Source: Schistosoma mansoni (lineage: Eukaryota; Platyhelminthes; Trematoda; Strigeidida; Schistosomatidae). From it: a stretch of DNA of 64,000 nucleotides. Both the position numbers and the translations under genes were made by a program. The stretch spans positions 186,001-250,000 of the forward strand of contig NW_017386022.1 in NCBI RefSeq assembly GCF_000237925.1. The letters are read 5' to 3'. Positions 12,255-24,182 of this stretch are shown here, piece by piece. Under the pieces are notes generated by a model that saw only the letters and a list, made by a program, of their open reading frames with translations, had not been told where the DNA came from and ran no database searches. Every line of letters begins with the position of its first letter. Position 1 is the stretch's first letter.

Positions 12255-12550
12255 TTAAAAGCACTGAACACCCGTTTCATCCTAGTAAGGAGCTCAGATC
12301 AGAATCTAGTATTGAAATTTAAGACCAAATGTCTTGTGGTCGAACGGATGCTGACTTAGTAGTCTAGAAGCTAAATGTTCGTGTGTGAGACCGAAGGTTT
12401 CGAGTCCGAATCTTGGATATGCACTCCTGAGGGTTTCCATACTATGATGTAAAGACTGTCGACTACTTTCAGGTTTTCAATGGTAGTTTATTTATGATCA
12501 GTTGTTGATTTAAACTGTAACAACACTTCATTCCCCTAAAATCCCTTCAT
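12255..12550 (+). mobile_element. Very degenerate family-B SINE with inverted fragment
   Basis: 12335-12550 retains the order GGATGCTGACTTAGTAGTCT, B-box-like GTTTCGAGTCCG, GCACTCCTGAGG, TTTCAGGTTTTCAATGGTAG and CCCCTAAAATCCCTTC. Upstream, 12255-12300 (AAAAGCACTGAACACCCGTT, CAT, CCTAGTAAGGAGCTC) looks like the ribozyme on the opposite strand. This is an old copy of the same fold-back layout seen elsewhere; the ribozyme is not functional. Confidence 0.6.
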
Positions 12551-13437
12551 ACTAATTAAATTATTATCAGGATAGGTAAAACTACCAACCTGTCTTTATG
12601 TTGAAAATCCCTTTCAACAGTTTCTCTTCGAATTAATTATTAAAAATTTAAAACGGGTATGGTCTCATCGTAAAAAAACTGTTAGTTAAGTTTCAAAAAA
12701 CTTCATATGAGATGTTTGTCTCTATAGCTAATTAAAAATATTTGTTGTTGATGGTGTCAATTTAAGTATAACTACTTATTTTATTTGTGATTATAAACAA
12801 TTTAAATTAAGCCACACAGCTACATATATATATATCACTTAGTTGTCAAGCCTAGACTGCTATTTTTAGGGCTTGTTATAACATCAACTAAATATGAGTA
12901 CATACGAATGTATTAATTGAGAGTTGATAATATTGAAGGTATTAACTGTTTTTTTTTGTGTGTGTGAAATAAATAACACTATTAACATGTGGTTTACTTT
13001 CAAAATCTATCAAGTATTCTGAAATGATTAAGAATGTTAAAATTTCTTTAAGATCTATTTACTTTGGTATAACCAATATTGAAATACTTGAATCGCAAAC
13101 TAAAATCAATAAAGCGAGGGTGAAAAAGATCAATCGATTTTTATTTCATTAAATAATATTAAATCGAAGATGGTAGAGTAATGAAATATTAAGTATGATA
13201 TAATGATTTCATTCAAGCGTTTATATATAGTGAATATCAATGAAGATTGTGAACTTAAGTAGCTAGATAGTTTGGTGGTAATACATTTTGTTAGGAACAT
13301 TGAAGTAATATACGGATATTGAATTAATGAACATCCTAAACTTTTAAAATCAGTGAAATTGAATCTGTTTATAGTTTCTTACATGTTAGGTTCAATATTC
13401 TTTTCATTTATTTCAAATAGTTTAAAAACTGTACGCA
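12551..13437. other. Intergenic AT-rich DNA
   Basis: Nothing recognised. Confidence 0.45.
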
Positions 13438-13862
13438 GGTACTTACGCCTGTTACCTTTCGTGAAGGAGCATAGACTGCCCACCAGCGTTATCCATCCAA
13501 CTCTGTCTTAAGCAGTCTTTTTCAGTTGTTTCCAGTTGTTATCCATCCCTTCAATGTCTGCTTCCGATTCCCGCAGCAATGTGTTCCTTTTTCTTCCTCT
13601 TTTAAGTTTCCCTTCAGAATTCCAATTTACGATTACCCACATGATGTAGTTTGATGACTTCCGTTATGTCGCTTTCTAATTTCCTCTTCAGTTAAAGTTG
13701 TTTTGTCCTCTCTCTTAGTAGGATGTTGCTGATGGTATCCGACCAACAGACACTGACTACTGTGAGTAGCCCCTCTAGAGTTACTGCCAATCCCGAGCTC
13801 ATAAAAAAGAGAGTTGAGGATGGAGTTAGCGGCCCTATCCCGTAGAAAACGACCTTACTATA
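13438..13862. mobile_element. Two RTE relics joined tail to head
   Basis: 13438-13755 is a minus-strand RTE 3' end: GTAACAGGCGTAAGTACC tail and a C-terminal fragment reading SDTISNILLRERTKQL on the minus strand. At about 13756 it changes to a plus-strand piece of the RTE 5' leader (TAGCCCCTCTAGAGTTACTG, then GCGGCCCTATCCCGTAG) up to about 13862. The leader matches the start of the full-length copy near 50010 and the antisense piece near 59500. Mixed orientation implies a rearranged or twin-primed insertion. Confidence 0.7.
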
Positions 13863-14569
13863 AAACACTTTAAAGGCTGTAGGCAAATATAAAGGCAGTA
13901 TACCTTCAATAAAACAGATATAAAACTGAAAATGGGATTTATTTTGATAGTCGTAAAAATTAATGATACTTAATTATTTGTTTGAAAACTTTATTTAATA
14001 TATGATATAATTTGTTATATCCCGTGGAAAATTATGAATGGTAACTTTGGGAACTGTCTATGGAGGAATATGATATGTATATTTCTTACTATATAATTGT
14101 TAAGTAACTAAACTATTCATATTCGTGTCCTTCTTATTATAAGCTTTATTTTGACTTATAGACTATTATTCTACGATTTACCATTCTTGAGTTATCCCTA
14201 GTCTACTAATTACTGTTCCCCCTATTCACAGCCACATTTGGCCAAATCTTGTACCAGTGTTATTTTCTATTTTATGGTACGATGTGGTCAGTTTGTTTGG
14301 TACATAAATCCAGTATGTTTGAGAATAATGACTCATATTGCGGAAGCTGTTATTGATGTTCTAGACTTAACTGACTGGGCTAGGCAGAAAGCACGACTGA
14401 TAAGTACTCAAGACTGCTCATACGGCTTTTGTGTATCATTGCTCTGATCGATAATTCACTCCTCTCTAATTGGCGAGAATCACCACATTCATATATATCA
14501 ACTGGACAAGAACGCACGCAATCGATATAACATAATTAAAGCACGTTAAGTCATTGTTTTAACTAACAT
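13863..14569. other. Intergenic, nothing recognised
   Basis: A 69-codon open frame at 14238-14447 has no recognisable features and is not called. Confidence 0.4.
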
Positions 14570-14836
14570 AAGAATAGTAAGCAGAGATGGATAGTGGCTA
14601 GCAGTGGAATCCAGGACGCGCGTTTCGTCCTACTTGGGACTCGTCAGCTGGATGTACCTGCATCTCAGAGTTGATGTTCACTCTGGGACTCTTACCATGC
14701 TTGTGAATTAAGGCTATATCGAGACAATACGCACAGTATGCACATATGCCAATTAGAGACTGACCAGTTGCAGTCCTAACAAATCGATGGGAAGATTCAA
14801 ACAAGCAATACTCAATGAGTTTAACACAAGAATAGT
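14570..14836. mobile_element. Sm-alpha SINE fold-back insertion with 9-bp TSD
   Basis: A 249-bp insert (14579-14827) is flanked by the perfect direct repeat AAGAATAGT (14570-14578 and 14828-14836). 14579-14691 is minus-strand Sm-alpha (end region plus full ribozyme, breaking off in the tRNA B box at CTCTGGGACTC). At 14692 it switches to plus-strand Sm-alpha tail (TTACCATGCTTGTGAATTAA ... GCAGTCCTAACAAATCGATG). An inverted 5' segment followed by a direct 3' segment inside one TSD is the signature of twin-primed target-primed reverse transcription. Confidence 0.88.
14601..14661 (-). ncRNA. Hammerhead ribozyme, Sm-alpha type (intact)
   Basis: Minus strand: GCAGGTACATCCAG (stem I with peripheral region), CTGACGA core, stem II GTCC/GGAC with loop CAAGTA, GAAA, ACGCGCGT stem III, GTC cleavage triplet, CTGGATTCCACTGC (stem I return). 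All invariant residues are present. It matches the schistosome hammerhead as I recall it. Confidence 0.9.
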
Positions 14837-14992
14837 TTACAAACTAGAAGTTTAAAATTCGTTGACCTTTGTACTGGTTCAAGAAGGAAAATAAGAGAAA
14901 ATAGAATTTTTCACTGTACTAATTTTTCTATTACTTGATTGAAGCACATATGAATAAACAAATCTTAATTCTTAAGAGTAAATAAATAAATA
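14837..14992. other. Spacer between two SINE insertions
   Basis: Nothing recognised. Confidence 0.4.
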
Positions 14993-15626
14993 AAATTCTA
15001 TATAGTTGAGATCATGAGTCAATTGAAACTAGACCATCATGAAAAACCTGGAGGCACTAGACGGCCATTTCTTCCTATTATGGGACTCCTCAGCATTGCA
15101 CATACACGATCCAGCCTCGCGAGATTTGAACCCAGGATCTTTCAGTCTCGCGTGCGAGACTCATGATCTCAACTATATAAAATTATTAAAATCTCCACAA
15201 AATCCTCTTCTGATAATGATCATATGCTCACTAGTGACTGGTTCCATGAGGTATTTCCTGGAGTTCTAGTGAGAAACAGTAACTAGTGGAGTTCAATAAG
15301 GTCTGTTGAGAGAAATCAACTCACTGAAGACAATGGTGAATGGTTGCTCAATTTCGTGGATTGGTTGAAGTTAAACATTAACGCCATTGGATGCTGGCTC
15401 AGTGGTCTAGAGGTTAAGCGCTTGCGCGCGAGACTGATAGGTTCTGAAATCAAATCTCGTGAGGCGGGATCGTGGATGCGCACTGCTGAAGTACCCCACA
15501 AAAGGATGAAACGGTCGTCCAGTGCTTCCAGGTTTCCGATGGTGGTCTAGCTTCAATTGATTCATGATCTCAACTATATAAAATTACTAAAATCTCCACA
15601 AAATCCCCTTCTGAAAATGAAATTCT
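14993..15626. mobile_element. Family-B SINE composite: inverted segment plus head-to-tail copy, 7-bp TSD
   Basis: Flanked by AAATTCT (14993-14999 and 15620-15626). 15001-15165 is a minus-strand segment from the TATAGTTGAGATCATGAGTC end through a mutated ribozyme into the tRNA head. At about 15165 it flips to a plus-strand tail (CATGATCTCAACTATATAAA ... CCACAAAATCCTCTTCTG), which joins directly at about 15206 to the start of a complete plus-strand monomer (CTCACTAGTGACTGGTTCC, leader, head, ribozyme, tail) ending CCCCTTCTG. The plus ribozyme (15479-15524) has CTGAAGT in the core and is predicted inactive. Open frames on both strands here are SINE translations, not genes. Confidence 0.85.
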
Positions 15627-16273
15627 TATGAAGCTTCAATGGGTTTGATTATAATGATTAAATTCAGTTTATTTAACAGTGTCAAGTTTCCTGTCAACTC
15701 CTCGAAGAAATTCTCAACTTTTTTTTCATAAACACCACCTATTCGAAATAAATTTTGTTAACTCTTAATGTAATATTATCCTATCATCTTACTGTTTGTC
15801 TTTTGTTTTTAAGTTATTGGATTATTTCATTTTTAAATTGATAAGGTGAACATATTAATTTAAATGGTATACTGTTAATAAATCGAAAATTTGGATCTAA
15901 CATTCGATTCGTTCTCATGACTTGGGCAAGTTATTTTTCAGTTGTTTTATGAAATATGGTGCTTACTTCATCAGGAATGATGTATACAGTGAAGTACTGG
16001 AATACTGGAATTCAGTTTTAATGTATTTCGCATTTAAACTACACTAGTCAAGGTTTCTCATTAGAACCCCTGAAACTGAGTCTTAGTTATTGAATTTCAG
16101 ATCTGTGGGGTAAAAATTAAGAAATCTCTGCGAGATCTGGAGGTCCTGGATTCGATTTTTAGTGTAGTCGTTAGTGTACACTGAGGAGGGAACCCATATC
16201 AAGTAGTAACAACAGCAAAGAGCTTCCTAATTTTGCGCTGTTTAGGGTCAGTTAGTGATTCAAGCTGTAAATT
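15627..16273. other. Intergenic; possible unknown tRNA-like repeat near 16130-16200
   Basis: Mostly unremarkable. GGAGGTCCTGGATTCGATTT near 16138 resembles a pol III B box, but no matching repeat was found in this window. Confidence 0.3.
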
Positions 16274-16331
16274 CCTGGTGAGCGGTCTATTGTCCTCCAC
16301 AAAAGGTAACAGACTTAAGTAAGTAAGTAAC
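16274..16331 (+). mobile_element. RTE 3' tail fragment
   Basis: TGGTGAGCGGTCTATTGTCC, then CACAAAAGGTAACAGACTTA and a TAAG tandem tail. This is the last ~55 bp of the RTE family, an extreme 5' truncation. Confidence 0.75.
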
Positions 16332-16717
16332 AAAATTAGATTACAAATTACATTTTTCTTTTCAGTATTAAAAAGAATATATTTTCAGTTTATCTTAATG
16401 TAATCGATCGGTTGAATTCACGTGTGGTCCTAAATGGATTAAATTTCAGAAGAATAAATAACTAATCAAATTTGATCTATTTCCACATTGTAGAATGACA
16501 TGTAATTTGTTCTACGTTTTAAGAAAGGAAAGGATAGCCAATTTGCATTGAAGTAATTTTATGATTTATGGACCAACCTACTGATAGTAATAAATATATC
16601 AATAACATGTTTATAGAAAAAAGGAGACATAAATTTTGATAAATTGAGACTTTTTGAAAAACAAAATGAAACAGATAAGCTGACTCAGAGTAAGGCAACA
16701 ATTATTTCTTAAGAATT
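16332..16717. other. Intergenic, nothing recognised
   Basis: AT-rich sequence. Confidence 0.4.
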
Positions 16718-17142
16718 ACTGGAAACAAGAGAACTATTGCATCAATCGTCAAGAAGGTACAAGTATTTATAAACAGTTGTCTACGCAAAATGTTCAACAT
16801 TCACTGGCTGGATACTATCAGCAACAGCGTTTTACGGAAGAGGACAAACCAGCTTCCATCTGAAGAAGAAATTAGAAAAGGACGTTGGAAGTGGATAGGG
16901 CTTACATTAGGGAAATCACCAAACTGCATCATGAGGCAAGCTCTAACTTGGAATGGTGAACGGAAGCGGAAAAGAGGAAGGCCAAAGAACACATTACGTC
17001 GGGAAATAGAAGCAGATATGAAAAGGATGAATTTTAACTGGAAAAAAGTGGAAAGGATTGCTTGGGACAGGGTTGGAAGGAAAATGCTGGTAGGCGGTCT
17101 ATGCTCCTCGAGAAGGGGTAACAGTCGTAAGTAAGTACTGGA
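16718..17142 (+). mobile_element. RTE (SR2-like) 3' fragment
   Basis: The open frame 16790-17134 encodes the RTE C-terminal region: [71 protein letters not shown], then the GTAAGTAAGTA tail. Homology begins upstream near 16718 ([11 protein letters not shown] at about 16755). The preserved C-terminal frame has no RT core, so this is a 5'-truncated insertion. Confidence 0.85.
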
Positions 17143-17385
17143 AACAACCTAATGAAGCAACTATAAGTATACTACTAATACTACCGAAGATTAGTGATTT
17201 TTTTAATCTCATGAAAAATTGATGACTACCCTTAGTTTTAAAGTTTTAAGTAGAGCTTTGATGCATCCAAAGATTGTTTATATTGGCATATTTCGTTTTT
17301 CTATTAATTTCAAAGTACGATCTTAATGAAATAACTGGTAGAGTACTGAAGATCTTCATCAAAGCATTCAAATTTCTTCTAATGA

Positions 17386-17399
17386 AACTCTCTCTCTCT

Positions 17400-17451
<52 letters not shown>
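17386..17451. repeat. (TC)n/(TA)n microsatellite
   Basis: A CT run followed by about 45 bp of uninterrupted TA. Short open frames across it on both strands are artefacts of the repeat. Confidence 0.95.
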
Positions 17452-18027
17452 CGTGCGTAAAACACAACCCACCAAAGATTCTCTACATATACGTACATCT
17501 CATCAATGTGACTTGTCATAACTACTAAATGTTTCTCAATATAATCGTCATCAAAATGAACGAATTTCATATTTGGTTAATAGAAAGACGCCAAACAAAT
17601 AAATCTTTCATTTTCTTTTTTAACATTCTTGTCATTTTAATTCCCGTGATTATAAAGAAAAACAGATTTTTGTAAAATTATTTTTTTTTTGGAATAGATT
17701 CATACATAGTTACACTATTCATTCATAAAGTTCATTGATAAATAACTAGAAAAGAAAAAAAATGTATTTTTTTCAACATTTTTTTCTTGACATCACTTTA
17801 ATCATACATAATAATAATAAGTAGTATGTTTGTTACTAAGTAAGTAGAGAAAAATATGATCTTAAAGGTGTTTTGCACTTTTATTTTTTGAAAAGATTTC
17901 AGTAAATGTTACACAACACAGACATTCAGAAAGAGATAATGTTTAAATATTTTATTCTTTTAGGTCAGTTGAAATGATAAGTTGCATGTACGGTATATAT
18001 ATATATTCAAATCTAGCTTATTTCAAG
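17452..18027. other. Intergenic AT-rich DNA
   Basis: Homopolymer-rich, nothing recognised. Confidence 0.4.
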
Positions 18028-18093
18028 TTTTGGACCGATTCCTATGTATGCCTGGTCCTACGTTGCAGCTGACTAATTGACTGACTGACTGAT
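18028..18093 (+). mobile_element. 3' end of a non-LTR element with (TGAC)n tail
   Basis: CCTACGTTGCAGCTGACTAA followed by TTGACTGACTGACTG. It matches the 3' end of the element at 29258-29945 (TTCTACGTTGTGACTGACTG). Extreme 5' truncation. Confidence 0.6.
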
Positions 18094-18258
18094 TATTTCA
18101 AGTATCTGACCTATACTTATTTCTAATACTGAATTAAATATCTTTAAAGAAATAATAAAAAAAACTTTTCAGTCAACTTTAAAATATTCATAATTCAAAG
18201 AAAACTAGCAATTTTAAATAATCACATGAATATAAATAAATTAATATATTTCTAGTAT

Positions 18259-18372
18259 CCCAGTGTAATATCTCAGTGTAAGCCACTTCTCTGAAGAAGT
18301 GGCTTACACTGAGTCACGAAACGTCAGAAAATCTAATTTTTCTACTCATTGGGATATTACTAATATATCATT
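18259..18372. mobile_element. Penelope-like terminal repeat with perfect 19-bp palindrome and hammerhead-like motif
   Basis: CTCAGTGTAAGCCACTTCT (18272-18290), loop CTGA, then the exact reverse complement AGAAGTGGCTTACACTGAG (18295-18313). The plus-strand portion reads CTGAAGA ... GTCACGAAACGTCAGAAA ... TCTACTCATTGGGATATTAC. A hammerhead-like core is visible: CTGAAGA, GAAA, GTC, with TTCT/AGAA able to form stem I, though stem III is minimal or absent. Hammerhead motifs in PLE terminal repeats are known; this exact fold is my inference. Confidence 0.65.
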
Positions 18373-18405
18373 TTACTTATAACAATCAAGGAAAGAACGA
18401 GGTCC

Positions 18406-18795
18406 ATGCTTCATTCAAAACCTAAAAGACATGAAAATGATTGTGTCACATCCCACTGCGTTTACAAATTTAAATGTGTGTGTGGTCACACATACATAGG
18501 GAGGAACAATCGTGATCTGAAAATTAGGGTTGGTGAACATGTACCAAAATGGTTGCAAAAACAAATACAGTCGAATGACCTAATAAGAGTAGAAGATAAA
18601 CATCCATCATCCTCTATTGCTAAACATATAATCGAAACACGCCATAAGATTGATCTAAACTCGGCTTTTGTTGTGTTGTTTAAAAGTGTAAAAGGGCGTA
18701 TACTGAGGTTTATTGAAGCCTTAGCCATACGAAAATTCAAACCCCTTTTGTGTATTCAAAAACAGTTTGTTCTCTCCTTAAACCTACCCTGGTAA
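18406..18795 (+). pseudogene. GIY-YIG endonuclease C-terminus of a Penelope-like element (type I)
   Basis: The 129-codon open frame carries the PLE endonuclease. FKCVCGHTYIGRNNRDLKIR (residues ~23-42) contains the GIY-YIG core, with the first GIY degenerate as usual in PLEs. It continues with VGEHVPKW, KHPSSSIAKHIIETRHKIDL and RILRFIEALAIRKFKPLLCI, where the Glu of FIEA is the likely catalytic residue; the end is SLNLPW. The upstream RT domain is missing: the open frame abuts the terminal repeat at about 18372. This is therefore a 5'-truncated element, and the ATG at 18406 is merely an internal Met. Such enzymes nick target DNA in the nucleus. No frameshift lies within the remaining domain, so the insertion may be relatively young. 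It is not expected to be expressed as a host gene. Confidence 0.82.
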
Positions 18796-19085
18796 TATAT
18801 GATTATTATCCAGAGTGATTAGGTGTCAAATTGTTTTCACATTATTTTATCATTATTATCCTTGTCTATTCTTACCCCTATTTCCAGTCTAGTTAACCTT
18901 TAATTTTTTATATATAAAAGTTCTTAACAAGTATATGTGTGATCAGATTGTTCGAAATGTATTGCGTTAATATATCACAGTTCTGATAATCTTCGTCTTC
19001 TTATTACATTATCGAAATTTATCAAAGGGACTAATTGCTTTATAACAATCTACCTAGTGCTTAATTTATTCAAAATTATCAAATC
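18796..19085 (+). mobile_element. Penelope-like 3' non-coding region and terminal repeat
   Basis: Ends with TTTATAACAATCTACCTAGT, then TGCTTAATTTATTCAAAATT. The same block follows the terminal repeat at 56155-56200, so it marks the 3' end of this PLE family. Confidence 0.6.
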
Positions 19086-22000
19086 ACATGAATAGTATTG
19101 AAAATAATTGAAATAATTTTCTTTTTGGTAAACTAAGGAACTAACTGAAGTACAATAATTAGTAACTAGATATATATAACTTGGATTAAAGAAATGAACT
19201 TTACTTAGTTAAATCTGATTATTATGTTAAATTTATGTTTTCATTTATAAGGAATTCTATTCTTGACGGAAATAAATCATAACATGTGATTGTTATAGTT
19301 TATTGAAAAAGTTATATAATTTGAAGTTCATTTACTTTATTAAACGACATCAGGTTAGAAGAAATCATTTTAGATCAATGATAATTGGGTAGTTGTTTTG
19401 AATTCTTTAAAAGATTCCCAAAAGTGAGCATATAAGATCAAATGTAAAATTTTAAACCATCCTATTTCGACATAAAGGTGTTAAAATGCTGTTTATGCAG
19501 AGATACATATAAATTGTAGATTCAGTTTTGTAGGTCGTCGAGATATCATATCATAAGGGAATCGAGAAATCTAACAAAATAGTTGCCCGATGCTCCTATC
19601 TTTTTAATACTCGTGTCAGTTTCAAGAAGAAAACTATGTTAAAAATATAATTTTACCACCTTGTATCTATTGTCTCCATAATATTGGCTCACATATATTG
19701 TCGTGAATTGTCGACTCTCAAGATGATCACTTACCGTTGACAAGACAACCACAGTGCATAACAAAACTTATGTATATGTGCTGCTTCGGATATTAGTGAT
19801 TCGTTTAGCACTACCATATTTTGTAAACGTCAATATCTTGTTGCCACGCATATTTACCCTACAAACATATTTTATCTTCTATAAATGTCAATGTTACTCA
19901 TTATCGGAATGCCACATCACTTTGAACTGTCCTAATATCAATACTTTTATTACAAGTATTTTGTTGATAATCAACTAACAGTATCGATCCATTAACACTA
20001 TTTTAACAACTTGCACATGTTCACCATGGTTGATTACTTTAGAAATTTCATTTACTCTAAGCATATACGAAATGGATTCGTATAATTGTGAGAAAGTCTC
20101 ATATTTATTGAACAGAAATGTTTCTTATTTATTTCTCATAAACATTGAAAAGATTTGTTTTATTTAAAGAAAATTACTGCAGATGCGGATAGAACTGTAG
20201 AACGAAAAGTAAAATACATTTCACTTAATAGTGCTTTTTTCATTATTAGCCTAAAATATATTAATTATTAGGTAAGGAACCGAAAACTCATCTATCATAG
20301 GATAAAAATACAGACATTTTGCACAGTAATGGAAACAATAAATGGACAGGGATATTTGTAGGTGATGCTTGTCATAGTTTGACATTGACCCGCCTAACAT
20401 TGTAACCAGGAGGTACCATGCATGTAGTTTTTCCTTGTTTAATCCTTTCAAACAGTTCTCATTCTTTGTCTCGTCAAGTATCGAGACTAGAATCACAAGG
20501 TTTCGTGATGAGAGTTCGGTCTTTTAATTGACTGAGTTAAGATACAGTAGATTGTATTTCCAAATTCACCCGATCAATCAACAACACTTGTGTGATGAAG
20601 AGTATAACAAATGTGTGAGAAAGTATACTTTCATTTGTATTTTTATTTCACCTTAACTAAAGATATTGATCAGAACTAAATATAAATCATTCAGCTAAGA
20701 CGATAAAGATTTGTACGTTAATGCCCATATAGTGCTTACTAATGTAAGAATATTCATCCGTCAATTTGTATCAATAACGTAATTAACATAGATTACATAC
20801 ATATTTGTTCTAAGTTTACTTTCAAGGTGCACTGGCAATAAGAACGCTATATCTAGTTATCGACAAAATTAAAACTATGTGCTGTGCTTTATGTAGTCAG
20901 ATGCACTCAATGTAATGGACTACCAAGAATAAAAAAGCTTACATAACTCATGTTTTTTATCAATTAGATCATACCACCGAATACACAATGATACAAACTT
21001 ATGTAATTACATTTATTTATTGAATCAATGAATAAGAACTTTATAGTAATCGACACCTAAAACCATGTATATATATATATAAGCACATAGTTTCAAGTCC
21101 GTCAATAACTATATGTAGCGCGTTTATAGCTAGTGCGCCTTGGAAGTAAGCTCAGAACAAGTATGTATGAAATGTATGTTCAATACGTTAGTGGTACAAA
21201 CTGAGAAATGCTATCCAAACATGATTCCAGCCAGACAATTTACATGTGGACTTAGTTTTATAATAAATTTTTTAAAGGTAGTTAGACCTAGAATTTAAAC
21301 TAAATGGGTAGATAATCTTGGACATAAACTAGGTATTTTATGTCTTTGGCCATATAACTGTAGCCGAAATCGCCCACATATTTATGTCATGCGTAGTAAA
21401 AAAGAAAAGATTTTTGCGTAACAATTCTTATCAAGCTCTGAAAATCAAATCAATCACTACTTTACACCATGCATTACTAAATAGAAGAGTTTTTTATGCA
21501 TGCTTTTTGAGATGAAATAGTCCAGTTTGAGAACTTTGATGCGAATTTATAGGAAACCTTGTTTTACTATCGTTTTGAAATCCCTATTTCGTTGTCCTAA
21601 CCCATTCACGATTGAGAAATCATTATAGTTTGTTGTCTTTTAGATTGATTACCGAATCTCTATATTCCGGTACTATGTAAATGATATAAATTTCCTTCAG
21701 ATTTTCCTTACTACAACTTTCCGTATAGTTGAGTCTCGAACTATCATTTCATTAACACATCTAACCTATTAACTTCTTGGTCTAGACTGTAATTTAAAAT
21801 AGACTTCGTCTGCAACTTATTCCATCTAAACTTTTTAGTTACTGAAAGTTGAATATGTATTTCATTTTTCTTTGTCTGACATGTTTAGTTATCATAACGT
21901 GTGAATATGAAGATGTTCTAATGACCGCTCTAATGTTCTTTATCTCACACCTACACATGCCTAGTTAACTTTACTGCACTGTTTACCTAGTGAAGTGTTG

Positions 22001-24182
22001 AAGTTTAATGTTTATATAACAAATGTTTATCTGTAAGCTTGAGAATACAAGAACCGCGTGAATGATTTGAGTAACATTGAGTAGAAGCTTACCTTCCAAT
22101 AGTTTAATTTTAATTTTATTGTGATTGCTTTAGACATTGACTTTTGAACCCGGAGAAGATATTTTTAGTAATCGAGTAGAACTTGTTTTGTTTTAAAAAA
22201 AACTGTGTTTGTATCAATCAATTCAGACTTACATATCAGAATAACGGATAAAGTGTTATTTCATCATTTTTAACACTACGTCATAGCTTAAATTTATTTA
22301 GATGTATTTTACTGTCCAGTTTGAATGTTAGTAGTGTGTGAGCGGAAATAATGATAATTTCTCAAAATCACGTACTATAATTAATAAACAGGTGAGTCTA
22401 AATTTACTGAAATGTCTGAAGTCCATTTTAGCTTCCAGCATGATCATGTTATTAATCACTATATCTGATTACGTGACCCACTTCAGAAACATTCTTCTTA
22501 GGTAAACTCTTACCAATAAATTGTCGATATGTTTTTCATTATCGAAATTATGTCATCAAGAAAGTCATTTTTCACTTTTTAATAGAAAATTCAAGTCATC
22601 CTTTACTTATCGTGGGAACTTTAACTCGTCTCGTACTGGGCAATAAAACTTTCTGTCGTTGATTACAAATAATTTTGGAACATAGGATACGATTAGAATT
22701 TACTTATGGTATCACTTACTGTACCCAAATCATCCCTATAAATCAGATAGAATTAAATACATTTTTATGCTATATATCTGATCAGTATGGATAGCAAGTA
22801 ATTGAAATGGATCCGTATAAACAAAAATTCAGTAATACTCATGTTTTACTTATGTATATATAAACGTTAATTTGTATATAATGTGTCGCTTATGCTATGA
22901 GATTAAACATTTTAATGTAGTCCCTTAACGCTGACAGCATCAGATTAGATATTAGAGGTCTTAATTAGTTATACAAGTCTTTAGCTCTCTAGCTACGTTT
23001 CTGAATATTCAGAATCGTTTAGTTCACCGTTTAGTTCACTTTGAAATGAATTTGAAGAACTCTGTCGATCACCTTTAAAAACAATTTCATTCACTATTTA
23101 ACAGTGAACTACTTCTCCAGTTAACTTGTTCATTGAGTTTTCAAAGCCAATTTTAGAAAAATCAAACAGATCAAGGTCAGAATTTACTTTTCGGGGATTT
23201 GAATGTTGTTATTTATTCATCTGCTTTGTAATAAATTTATAACTAAAACCCACTGAACAGATGCATAGAAGTGATAAGTTTCTAGGAACTAATCAACTTG
23301 AATTGCACTCCAAATTCAAACTTCCAGGAAGTTGGATGTCTGTGTTTCTCATGCTAACTTTTAATAGCAGTGAAGCCAGTAACTAACCAATTTACTACTC
23401 GTCTTGAAAAGTTTTGTAACCATTTAAGTCAATTTTCTATACTTTTTCCTCAACCCATAGCTTCTAATTAACCATCCTTTCGTTCCTTAGGACAGAATTT
23501 AAACCAGTGGATGTACCTATTAATCTTAATATGCTTCATAAGGACTTTGATCAATAATCTATTTCAAAGCGCTTTACCAATTCTGTGACCTGAAACTGAT
23601 TGTTTTAGCTCCTCACGAACAAATAAACTATGAAAAATATGCTGAAAACAGTAAAACAAAAAGAATTCTAGTTTATATCTCATCATCGTACCTTATCTAC
23701 ATATAAATGGTATAGTGACAGATACTGTTAAACATTACTATAAATACTATTCAAATACTGAGAGGTAAGAATAGAACATGACTAATCAAAATCAGTAACC
23801 TAGTGATTTCTTCAAATGTATGAATAAACTTACTTATTTTAAATGAATACAATGATATTGTTATGGGACTATTTAAATTTAAAACTTAAATGATTCAAAG
23901 TATTCCACTGGAAGAATTACTAATGTAGAAAATTATCATCTCATATTAACATGTTTCCATACAAAATAAGGAATATACCTTGGTGGTCAATAGTAGGTTA
24001 ATATGAAAAGGTAATTTCCCGCAAACACGTTTAAAACCTTTTTAAACCCAGAAGAAAAAAGTGAAAACCTGACGTTCCCATTTGAAATAATCCATGTAAC
24101 ATAATAGAAAGGATTGTAAGAAACTTTATTTCTAAATAATATTACTATTAGCTGATTTCATACATTCTGTTAGAATAACAAA
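19086..24182. other. Long gene-less stretch (about 5 kb)
   Basis: No retroelement, RNA or supported coding region recognised. Open frames at 19754-19978 and 20251-20496 (74 and 81 codons) show no domain features. It could hold introns or regulatory DNA, but nothing is visible. Confidence 0.45.

Noticed and set aside
15316-15550. Open frames on both strands resembling widely annotated short schistosome hypothetical proteins
   Set aside because: They are translations of the family-B SINE, including its tRNA head and ribozyme; similar frames recur at 37937, 41038-41368 and 2714.
17274-17570. Open frames with poly-Ile/Tyr
   Set aside because: Created by the TA microsatellite.
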